Shown here: one piece after another, positions 32,635-40,800 of the stretch | Layout of the letters: every line of letters starts with the position of its first letter | Position numbering within the stretch: the stretch's first letter is position 1 | NCBI GenBank assembly: GCA_945861915.1 | Contig: CAMAWK010000002.1 | Span: 1-46,869, forward strand | DNA: 46,869 nucleotides | Direction of reading: 5' to 3' | DNA from: Flavobacterium psychrophilum | GTDB taxonomy: Bacteria > Bacteroidota > Bacteroidia > Flavobacteriales > Flavobacteriaceae | Notes under the pieces: generated by a model | What the model was told of the DNA's origin: nothing | Database searches by the model: none | Seen by the model: the letters and a program-made list of their open reading frames with translations, nothing else | Position numbers and translations under genes: made by a program

Positions 32635-33367
32635 TGAGAAAATATTAGAAGCCAAGGCAAATCAATTTCGTAGAAAATTAGGATTTAGCACAGAAAATTC
32701 TATCGATTTAGAAAAATTCTTGTTGACTTTAGGTGTTTTAACTGTGTATAAGCCTTTGGAAAGTGAATTTTCAGGGATGGCTCTTAAAAACAATGACAAT
32801 TTATTTATGTTAATCAATTCGGCATTGCCTGTTGGTAGACAAAATTTTACCATTGGTCATGAATTGTACCATTTATTTGTTCAAAGTGATTTTAGTTTTC
32901 AGATGTGTAATGCCGGTAAATTTGACAAGAAAGATAAGGAAGAGTATAATGCAGATATTTTTAGCTCCTATTTTTTAATGCCGGAAGCAGCCATAATGAA
33001 ACAGATACCTGAGAAAGAATTGGGTTGGGGTGAAACTATTTCATTAGCAACTATCATCAAAATGGAGCAATATTTTGGTGTTTCCAGAGCTGCCCTTTTG
33101 GTACGATTAAGTAAAGGAAAGTATATACATTATGATGATTATAAATGCTATTTGAAAGGGGTCATTAAAAGTGCTGTTGAACATGGATATTCTGCCGAAT
33201 TATATGAAAGAAATAATGATGAAAAAGTTATAGGTGATTATGGTACTAAAGTAAAAGCTTTGTTTGATGTTAATAAAATTTCTGAAAGTCATTATCATTC
33301 TTTGATGCTAGATATTGGTTTAGATATAGATGATCCAAAATTTAATGATGATGGGGAAGAAAACTAG
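32624..33367 (+). CDS. ImmA/IrrE family metallopeptidase
   Basis: A 247-residue protein with the zinc-protease signature HExxH in NFTIGHELYHLFVQS (~85-95) and the downstream third-ligand region KDKEEYNADIFSSYFLMPEA, typical of ImmA/IrrE. Family members cleave an XRE repressor in answer to a signal, relieving repression. It overlaps XRE at its start; its last codons overlap the PIN gene, so the three are translated together. Length is normal for the family; the C-terminal 100 residues (KGKYIHYDDYKCYLKGVIKS) are an accessory part. Confidence 0.9.
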   Translation: MAYNEKILEAKANQFRRKLGFSTENSIDLEKFLLTLGVLTVYKPLESEFSGMALKNNDNLFMLINSALPVGRQNFTIGHELYHLFVQSDFSFQMCNAGKFDKKDKEEYNADIFSSYFLMPEAAIMKQIPEKELGWGETISLATIIKMEQYFGVSRAALLVRLSKGKYIHYDDYKCYLKGVIKSAVEHGYSAELYERNNDEKVIGDYGTKVKALFDVNKISESHYHSLMLDIGLDIDDPKFNDDGEEN

Positions 33368-33884
33368 TACTGAACTAAGAATATTATTGGATTGTGATGT
33401 CATCATCCATTTTACAAAAGCAGGTCAACAACTGCTTTTACCAAAAATATTTCCAAATCGATTTGTTATTTTGGATAAGGTAAAAGCGGAATTGGATAAG
33501 CGAAAAAAAAGCATCGTTGCTTTAGAGAATTTTATAGAATGGTCGAAAATTGAAGTAATTCCTTTTCCAAAAGATGTTGTTGTTATTAAAGAATATGCTA
33601 AATTAAAATACAATATGGGTGATGGAGAAGCCGCCTGCTTGGCTGTAGCTAAACATACCAAAGACTATATTGCCAGCAGTAATTTAAAGGATATAAGAGA
33701 ATATTGTAATCATTTTGGTATTGTTTATCTGACTACTATGGATATTCTATTAGAAGCTTATCAAAAACGCTTATTAACAGAAACTGAATGCAACACTTTT
33801 ATTAAAGAGGTAAAAACAAAAGACAGTAAATTAATTGATGGTATTAATACCATTACACAATATGAACTACTGGTAAAAAAATAA
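33351..33884 (+). CDS. PIN-like domain protein (possible ribonuclease toxin)
   Basis: The frame is open from an ATG at 33330, but a cluster of ATGs follows and I prefer 33351 (MGKKTSTELRILLDCD), which overlaps the ImmA/IrrE stop by 17 bp. The 177-residue product has the PIN-type layout: a first acidic residue in RILLDCDVIIHFTKAG, Glu in VILDKVKAELDKR, then GDGEAACLAVAK and YIASSNLKDIREY. PIN proteins are Mg-dependent RNases and often toxins. The XRE/ImmA-IrrE/PIN triad looks like a controlled toxin module. Confidence 0.8.
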   Translation: MGKKTSTELRILLDCDVIIHFTKAGQQLLLPKIFPNRFVILDKVKAELDKRKKSIVALENFIEWSKIEVIPFPKDVVVIKEYAKLKYNMGDGEAACLAVAKHTKDYIASSNLKDIREYCNHFGIVYLTTMDILLEAYQKRLLTETECNTFIKEVKTKDSKLIDGINTITQYELLVKK

Positions 33885-33912
33885 CCGAAGCAAACTGGAA
33901 TAGCGCTTCGGT
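33884..33912 (+). terminator. Hairpin at the end of the PIN gene
   Basis: ACCGAAGC / GCTTCGGT with a 13-nt loop, starting at the stop codon; it lacks a proper T-tract, so termination is only likely. Confidence 0.5.
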
Positions 33913-33998
33913 CGGATGAAATAAAAGTTTGACCGCTCTATATTTCTTCTGCAAAAGTAATAGAATTCTATTTATTACCTAATTATTCCTTGGGTTTT

Positions 33999-34032
33999 TA
34001 GCCAAACGCCTCAGTATTAAAAAGTTTGGCTA
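33999..34032. promoter_or_regulatory. Inverted repeat 20 bp before the 34052 gene
   Basis: TAGCCAAAC (33999-34007) / GTTTGGCTA (34024-34032), perfect 9-bp arms, 16-bp loop. Its place suggests an operator or a leader hairpin controlling the small gene. Confidence 0.55.
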
Positions 34033-34051
34033 GACAAAATCATTAACAGCT

Positions 34052-34225
34052 ATGGCTAAAAATGGTAAAGTTGGAGACGGACATCGTGTAGGTGCCGTAA
34101 AAGACCGTAGTCAAACTTATAATCCAAAAACGGAGCAGTGGGTAAAGCGTGATGCTGACACTGGTCGTTTTATGGATGTTAAGCAAGATGGTACTCCATT
34201 CAAAGGTGTTACTAAAGAAAAGTAA
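34052..34225 (+). CDS. Small conserved basic protein upstream of CBASS
   Basis: A 57-residue protein: MAKNGKVGDGHRVGAVKDRS, QTYNPKTEQWVKRDADTGRF, MDVKQDGTPFKGVTKEK. The sequence is highly polar, basic and low in hydrophobics, like a nucleic-acid-binding or ribosome-associated peptide. I recognise the GDGHRxGAVxxRSQ and FMDVKQDGxPFKGVxKEK parts as recurring in small hypothetical proteins of many bacteria, without known function. It has a hairpin just upstream (33999) and is followed at 34293 by a second small gene. It is clearly a gene: the frame is exact and codon use fits. Confidence 0.75.
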   Translation: MAKNGKVGDGHRVGAVKDRSQTYNPKTEQWVKRDADTGRFMDVKQDGTPFKGVTKEK

Positions 34226-34292
34226 CATTAGGTAGCTGATTGAACACGGCTTGGTGTTGTTTGGAATTCTATTAACTCCTAAATTATTTAAA

Positions 34293-34454
34293 ATGAGTAA
34301 TTTAACTAAGTTCCCTGTTAGGGAACAAGCAACGCTTTGCCATAAAAGTAACTGTATAACAGTTTATGGCGGAACGGCTCAATTTGTTAATGCGATAGCA
34401 GTAACTGTTGCGGTTGTTTCTATAATAGCATTGATTGCAAAAGCATTGAAATAA
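34293..34454 (+). CDS. Small membrane-anchored protein upstream of CBASS
   Basis: A 53-residue protein from the ATG at 34293: soluble N terminus with two Cys (VREQATLCHKSNCITVYGGT) and a C-terminal membrane helix (FVNAIAVTVAVVSIIALIAK). A start further upstream at 34251 is possible but less likely. A strong terminator hairpin (34463-34494) separates it from capV, so it may be made on its own transcript, with read-through into CBASS. Function unknown; a regulator or accessory of the phospholipase system is a guess from place. Confidence 0.6.
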   Translation: MSNLTKFPVREQATLCHKSNCITVYGGTAQFVNAIAVTVAVVSIIALIAKALK

Positions 34455-34462
34455 TGCTATTA

Positions 34463-34494
34463 AAAACGAGTTTTGCATTGGTAAAACTCGTTTT
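34463..34494 (+). terminator. Terminator or attenuator before capV
   Basis: AAAACGAGTTTT / AAAACTCGTTTT perfect 12-bp arms with an 8-nt loop, ending in TTTT AAAAA, 22 bp before the capV start. It can limit transcription into the CBASS operon. Confidence 0.7.
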
Positions 34495-34515
34495 AAAAAT
34501 GATTAATAAAAAATT

Positions 34516-35523
34516 ATGGAAAATAAAACATTTAAAATTTTATCTATTGATGGTGGTGGGATAAAGGGATTGTATAGTGCCTCTGTTTTAGCTCGAATTG
34601 AGGAAAAAACAGGTAAAAGAATATCTGATTGCTTTGATATGATTTGTGGGACTTCGACAGGAGGCTTAATTGCTTTGGGGTTAGCCAATGGAATGTCTGC
34701 ACAATCATTATCAGATTTATATTTTGAAAAGGGATCTAAAATTTTCCCTACCTCAAATTATATTTTTATTCGAATTGTCCAATCGAAATGGAAATTTTTC
34801 AAACAATTGCTTTTCTGTAATAAGCATTCTATAAAACCATTAAAGTTGATTTTAGAAACTATTTTTGGAGACAAAACTATGAATGATGCTGATAATCTTC
34901 TATGTATCCCAAGTTTCAATTTGACTACAGGAGAACCTAGAGTTTTTAAAAATTCACATTCAAAGACAGGTTTTTTTACGGATAAAAATATAAAACTTGT
35001 AGATATTGCATTAGCAACTTCTGCCGCTCCAAGCTATTATCCAGTTCACGAGCATAACAACTTTTTATATACTGACGGAGGTGTTTGGGCAAACAATCCT
35101 TCACTTTGTGGATTATTAGAAGCTATTGATTATTATGTTGGAGAAGGAAAAGAATATGATGATTTTAGCATTTTATCAATTTCTAGTATAACTAATCCAA
35201 ATGGTTGGATATCTACTTCAAATAAATCAAAGTCAATTATTGGTTGGAAAGAAAAGATGTTTCAAACGGCTTTGGATGGACAATCTTTTTTTACAGACTA
35301 TTTTTTGCTGAAAATTGTACCAAAAATAACTCCAAAAGGAAATTATTTTAGAATAAAGTCTCCTGAATTGTCGAAAGCTCAAATCAATGTTATTACTATG
35401 GATAGAGCTGACAAAAAAGCACTTAAAACGATTAGAACATTGGGAAATCATATTGGGAATACCTATGCAATGAAACCCGAAATACTTGAATTTTTTAATA
35501 CCGAAAAAACATATAAAAAATAA
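34516..35523 (+). CDS. capV: CBASS patatin-like phospholipase effector
   Basis: Degrades membrane phospholipids when activated by a cyclic nucleotide, killing the infected cell. The patatin fold is complete: oxyanion loop DGGGIKGLYS (GGGxKG at 13-18), nucleophile elbow CGTSTGG with Ser47, and the catalytic Asp in YTDGGVWANNPS near residue 187. At 335 residues it has the length of CapV proteins. It is followed 6 bp later by a CD-NTase and then an E2-like gene, which fixes the assignment to CBASS. The terminator-like hairpin upstream may keep expression low. Confidence 0.92.
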   Translation: MENKTFKILSIDGGGIKGLYSASVLARIEEKTGKRISDCFDMICGTSTGGLIALGLANGMSAQSLSDLYFEKGSKIFPTSNYIFIRIVQSKWKFFKQLLFCNKHSIKPLKLILETIFGDKTMNDADNLLCIPSFNLTTGEPRVFKNSHSKTGFFTDKNIKLVDIALATSAAPSYYPVHEHNNFLYTDGGVWANNPSLCGLLEAIDYYVGEGKEYDDFSILSISSITNPNGWISTSNKSKSIIGWKEKMFQTALDGQSFFTDYFLLKIVPKITPKGNYFRIKSPELSKAQINVITMDRADKKALKTIRTLGNHIGNTYAMKPEILEFFNTEKTYKK

Positions 35524-35529
35524 AATACT

Positions 35530-36471
35530 ATGGCAAACTGTCACAATTTGTTTGGAGAATTTAATACAGAAATCTCTTTGACATCAAATAAAAAATCAAA
35601 AATAACTATCTCTAAAGACAATATTAGAGAAAGAATTAGAAAATATTTTAAAGAAAATCATTCTGAATATACTCCAAAATTCTACATACAAGGTTCTTAC
35701 AAAATGAAAACTGGTATTAGAACTAAAGATGATATTTGTGATTTGGATGATGGCGTTTACTTCTTTAGAACACCAGATGTAACGGCAACGACATTGCAAA
35801 ATTGGATTTGGGATGCCGTTAATGGATATACGGCAACTTCTCCAGAACATAGAAAAAAATGTATTAGAAATATCTTTTCCGGCGATTATGAAATTGATAT
35901 TCCAGTTTATTATAAAGTGAGCGGTCAAGAATATAAGATTGCTGTTAAAAATAATGATTGGGAAGATAGCGATCCAAAAGCACTTATTGATTGGTTTAAC
36001 AGTAATAAAGATGCCAATGGCAAGATTGTAAAAGTCATAAAAGAATTGAAGGCTTGGTGCGATTATAAAAGAAATAAAATGCCAAGTGGACTTGCAATGA
36101 CTATTCTTGCTATGAATGCAAAAAATAATATTGTTCTAAATGATAGAGACGATATTTTATTGACCGATATTTTGAGAGAAATTAAAAAAACTTTAGCTCA
36201 AAAATTTGAATGTATTGTTCCTGCCACTCCAAAAGATAATTTATTTGCTGATTATGATGAAACAAGAAAAACTAATTTCTTAGCTAATTTGGATAGTTTT
36301 CTCTCTGATGCAGAAGCAGCATTGAAAGAGCAAAATCATCTTAAAGCTAGTAAGTTATGGCAAAAACATTTAGGGAATAGATTTCCTGATGGAGAGGACA
36401 AAAATGAACAATCAAATAGTAATTCTGCAACGATAACAGGTGCTGCATTATCAAGACCTTGGGGAAAATAA
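35530..36471 (+). CDS. CBASS CD-NTase (cyclic oligonucleotide synthase)
   Basis: Makes the cyclic di- or trinucleotide that switches on the phospholipase. The NTase core shows the G-S motif in YIQGSYKMKTGIR (Gly55-Ser56), the metal-binding pair DLDD (Asp71/Asp73 in DDICDLDDGVYF) and the third carboxylate Asp123 in GDYEIDIPVYY. A helical C-terminal half follows, and the Ala/Ser/Gly-rich end (ITGAALSRPWGK) is a free tail such as is conjugated or handled by the E2-type helper in type II CBASS. The 313-residue length is normal. The nucleotide product cannot be told by eye. Confidence 0.92.
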   Translation: MANCHNLFGEFNTEISLTSNKKSKITISKDNIRERIRKYFKENHSEYTPKFYIQGSYKMKTGIRTKDDICDLDDGVYFFRTPDVTATTLQNWIWDAVNGYTATSPEHRKKCIRNIFSGDYEIDIPVYYKVSGQEYKIAVKNNDWEDSDPKALIDWFNSNKDANGKIVKVIKELKAWCDYKRNKMPSGLAMTILAMNAKNNIVLNDRDDILLTDILREIKKTLAQKFECIVPATPKDNLFADYDETRKTNFLANLDSFLSDAEAALKEQNHLKASKLWQKHLGNRFPDGEDKNEQSNSNSATITGAALSRPWGK

Positions 36472-36474
36472 AAA

Positions 36475-37164
36475 ATGAATGGTCATACAATCTTTGAGGA
36501 GCAAGTAACAGCTGTTGTTGAGAAATACAAGGGATTATCTTTTAAAATTGAAGATGGTATTCCTTGTGTTTTCGGGACTATTGTTTTGCTCGATGAATAC
36601 GGGAATATTGAAGATACTTATCAAATTGAGATAAAGGCTGTAATTGATTATCCTTATTGTTTTCCTTTGTTATTTGAAACTGGAGGACGTATTCCAAGAA
36701 ATATTGATTGGCATATATTTGAAAAAACAGGAAACTGTTGTATTGCTTCTCCTCCAGAGGAATATATCATTTGTAATACTGGAATTAATTTACTTCAGTT
36801 TGTAGAAAATCAAGTGAAAAATTATTTTTATAGCCAAACATTCCGCAATCAGAATGGTTATTTTTTAAAAGAACGGTCTCACGGTAATGCAGGTTGGATT
36901 GAGTTTTTTGAAGAAACTTTTATGACAAACAATATTTTCAATATTGAATTTGGGCTAATTCAAATACTTGAAGTCCAAAAAATTGATAGGGTTTCTGATT
37001 GCTTTTGTGGTAGTGGCAAAAAATATAGAAAGTGTCATAAAATAAGTTATGCTATTTTATCTAAATTGACTGATGATAATGTCCGAATGTTTATTGAGTG
37101 TTTGAGGAATTCTAATGAATACAAATTAGCAAAACACAAACAATCATTAGGATTGTATTTTTAG
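36475..37164 (+). CDS. E2-like CBASS helper with a C-terminal SEC-C zinc motif
   Basis: A 229-residue protein with a prokaryotic E2 (ubiquitin-conjugating-like) domain: strands around IEIKAVIDYPYCFPLLFETG, then IDWHIFEKTGNCCIASPP with the candidate active-site Cys88/Cys89. No E1 or JAB gene accompanies it, which is the short type II CBASS layout. The C-terminal SEC-C motif is complete (DCFCGSGKKYRKCHK, Cys176, Cys178, Cys187, His188) and should bind zinc. In the short systems the E2 attaches to or stabilises the CD-NTase. It starts 3 bp after the CD-NTase stop and closes the operon. Confidence 0.85.
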   Translation: MNGHTIFEEQVTAVVEKYKGLSFKIEDGIPCVFGTIVLLDEYGNIEDTYQIEIKAVIDYPYCFPLLFETGGRIPRNIDWHIFEKTGNCCIASPPEEYIICNTGINLLQFVENQVKNYFYSQTFRNQNGYFLKERSHGNAGWIEFFEETFMTNNIFNIEFGLIQILEVQKIDRVSDCFCGSGKKYRKCHKISYAILSKLTDDNVRMFIECLRNSNEYKLAKHKQSLGLYF

Positions 37165-37204
37165 TATAGGACAGTGTCAATTTTTTTGATATTTGTAACC
37201 ATTC

Positions 37205-37897
37205 CTATTCCTTTTTTATGTAGGTTCCCTTTATTTTCAATAACTCTTTTTTCTGTTCATCAATTAATTTTTCCAATTTATCGAACATATACACTATTCT
37301 TTTTTCATTATCATTTGATAGCTCAGAATCATTTAAATCAGCATTTCCGATATTAAAATTATTATCAGTAAATATATCTATTAATTCAAGAAAATGAATT
37401 TGATCTTCGGTTAGGAATTCTTTATTTTCTTTCATCCATTCTTTGTCCTTGCATAAAATGTCTTTATGTAAGTTCATTTGAATAATTCTATCATAAACTT
37501 CCTCAGAATTGTTTTTTACCAAATCGATTAAATGAGCCCATTGATTTTCACGAGGTAATTTGTTGTGTCTTCCAATCCAACGTGGTAACACACTATCTTC
37601 CTCTTTTTCTTTTAAGACTTGCAATATTTCTATTACTGGTCTTAGGTCATCCAAAGGTTTTGTAATTGGTAAATTTTCCTTTTGAGACCATAATTTAAGT
37701 ATTTCGCTGCAACATTCTTGTTGTAATAATCTTTTTTCTTCTTTTGATGTAGCTTCCTCAATATTCTGAATTAACTCTGCAATATAATGAGACATCCACC
37801 TTGCTAAAGTATTTACGGAATATTGCAAGTCTAATTCCTTTACCAACTTTTTACCCAATTTTATAATCTGTTCCTCTGAGTGTTTTGACTGTTCCAT
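37205..37897 (-). CDS. avs3b: Small companion of the STAND ATPase, Avs3b-like
   Basis: A 230-residue, helical, acidic protein: NTLARWMSHYIAELIQNIEE, CSEILKLWSQKENLPITKPL and DLRPVIEILQVLKEKEED are its more conserved-looking parts. It has no recognisable catalytic motif. The ATG lies 47 bp inside the 3' end of the giant ATPase gene, so it is translated with it. Second gene after a 2-kb nuclease-STAND protein is the position and size of the small AVAST type III protein; the call rests on this and on remembered similarity, not on a search. It converges on the E2-like gene. Confidence 0.6.
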   Translation of the reverse strand: MEQSKHSEEQIIKLGKKLVKELDLQYSVNTLARWMSHYIAELIQNIEEATSKEEKRLLQQECCSEILKLWSQKENLPITKPLDDLRPVIEILQVLKEKEEDSVLPRWIGRHNKLPRENQWAHLIDLVKNNSEEVYDRIIQMNLHKDILCKDKEWMKENKEFLTEDQIHFLELIDIFTDNNFNIGNADLNDSELSNDNEKRIVYMFDKLEKLIDEQKKELLKIKGTYIKKE

Positions 37898-40800
37898 CTG
37901 ACTTAATTAAATAAATTTTGACACGGTTTCTATCATCATCATATCTTTTTCTGTATTCTCGTTCTTCGAGTTGTCTTTCTATTACACATTTTATTATTAA
38001 TGATTTTTTTTCTGCTTTTAAAACATTCAATATAAATTCACTATCAACTCTAAAAAGAGTTCCAGAAGTTTCTAAATCTGTATTATATTTTTTGTATCGA
38101 TACTCTTCGTCAGATATTTCATTCCAATTTTCAAATATGCTTATTAATCGATTTTCTGAGTAACTATGCTTATATCGATAATCGTATTCAATATCAAAAT
38201 GAGTATGAACTGTTTTTCCAAACCGAATATATCCTTTACTAGTATTGTTAAACAAAGAATCGTTGGAATCAAGTCCGTCAAATTCGCTGGTAACATCCAT
38301 TAACCATCCTCTTAGAATGAATCCATTTTCACTAATTGATTCTTTATCATATTCATCTTCATCTTCTTCAAAAGGGATAGAGTAGTCATAACTATCTTTC
38401 GTTGTCTGCAATGCCCTCAATAATGCCTCAGCACCTTTGTTTGATACCAAGCAAGATCTTATTGTTATCGTTTCCTCATTAACTCCACTATTTTTACTAA
38501 TTCCGCCATAAATATTTAAAAATGTATTTTCATCATCATTTAAAAAGCCAATAGTTTTATCGAAATAATCTTCTGGAATAATCTTCTTCCAATCTAAATC
38601 ATATTTAGTAATTTCATTTTTCCAATACTCAGATTTTAAAGGAATGGGATCTCTCAAATCTGACAGACAGAAATTATCAAAAGCGCTTGCCTTAGATTTC
38701 AACCAATGTTCCCAACTATTCCAAGTTGAATCGGTTTCTAACAAAGGCTCATTTTCTAATAAAAAATTAGCAGCACAATACATTGAATGATACTCGAAAT
38801 ATATAGATAAATCTTCTACTTCAGGGTTGCTTCCGTGATCATTCCTTGTTAAATACCAATCTCTATCATACAATTGACCTCTGATAAAATCATCTTTATT
38901 TGGATTCCCTGTGTAGCCCCATTTCTCAGTAATAAATTTGTCTGCAATATCAGCTACATCATATTCTGATAAATTAAAAGCATTTCCAACTCTATTATAC
39001 CAATATGGTAAAGTATCTGTTGGATCAAATCTAAATTGCCATTCTTTTTTGGACTTAGTTGAATATTTCCTTTGTTCTCTGCTATATTTTTTTTCCTCTA
39101 CATATCCCAATTTACTTTTATTGACTTCTTGAATATTTAAAAATTCTATATTTGAATATATAGAATTGTCAAAAGTGTAAAGATTCAAACAGGACTTTTT
39201 TACATAATGCCTTATGAGTACGTGAGGAAGTTCTTGACTCATCAATTCATTATAGAAAATATCTTTAAAAGGAATAATTATGCGCGGGTTTTCAATAGAA
39301 ATTCGATCTATTGCAATCCATAAGTATAATTTGGCTGACATCCAGTAATAGATATATTCCTTATTTTGAAACGGGAAACAATCTAGTTCCTTTTGTTTAT
39401 CCAATAATATTTTAAGTATTTCAATATTTTTAAGGTTTACTAATCTTCTGACAGAATGAATTGCTCTCCATCGTAATTTTTTATCTGGATGACCAAGAAG
39501 GAATTTTAATAGATAAGCTACGTTTTCATTTTCATTCGTTGGGGGTGTTAGCCCTTCAACCCAATAACCATCTGCAATTTCAGGTTTGATTTTGGAATTC
39601 CATCTTTCAAGAACCCATTGTAATAGTTTTTCATTATTGCTTGGTAATAGTTTACTTTTAATCAATTCAAAAGAGCTATAAATAGATTCGTCAGATAGCA
39701 AATCTATCTTTTGTGGTAAAATTTCTATCATAATGTCAGCTAATTGAGAATCATCAATAGAAAATAAGTTTGCAAACTGCTTTATTGACCAAATACTTAA
39801 ATTATTCCCGTAGTCAAAATGATGAAGTTTAGCTTGTAAGATGTATTTAAATTTTTCTTTCTTCCAATTTTTAATTTTTGGGTAATACTCCCATTCATTA
39901 ATAGCTTTTTCTATAGTACTTTCAAAAGAATGAAAATCCAATAAATTATCACTGACATCAACTAAAGCATCCAAAAATTCAGTATATTCATCTGGGGAAC
40001 ATTTATCTAAAACATCTGAAAGAAAATTTTCAATACTCCAACGATGGTTATATGTTTCTGCATTATTCGAAATAATGAAATCAATAGCTTTTTCTATTTC
40101 TTTTGTTGAGGAACAATCGAATTGATTTAAATCAATGTTGTGTAGAAAAGTTTCTTTTTTGAAGTTATTAATTTCTGATTTTTTACTCTTCCCTTCTTCA
40201 AGTGTGTCTAAAAAATCTAAATAATTTTTGATTTCAGTTAGAAGATTGCTTTCTATTAATTTTCCTGACTTTACTTCATCATATATCTTTCTTGTAAAAT
40301 GCTTGTCCTTATCCAATCTTAAAGACCTAAACTCTGACTGTATAAATCTACTTTTAAGCTCCGAATTACCTGTTTCATCAAATTTTTGAATTAATAACTT
40401 ATAAACTCCCTCTAATTCTTCATAGCGGTAATTTGTTTTTAAAGGGAGCAACGAACCAGCAACAATATGGTCAATATAACCTTTCTCAATAGCTATTTTA
40501 ATCAAGGAAATTATTTCTTCACCAATTTTAATTATATTTCTATGATGCCACCTACATATTGTAGCAAACATAGAAGACATATCGATATTCGAAATACCCA
40601 ATAATCCTTGTAAATATGGAAAGTGCTTTTTATCATAATAACTTAGCTTTATGTCACAATATTCAATAAAACGGGCATATTCATAAGCTAAATGCGAATT
40701 GGGTTTAGGAATTCCTACTTCCGATAAATCATATATAGTTCTGATTTGAGAAAAGGCTTCATAATCTATCTCGGAAGTTGCTTTTATAGCTTCGTCAAAG

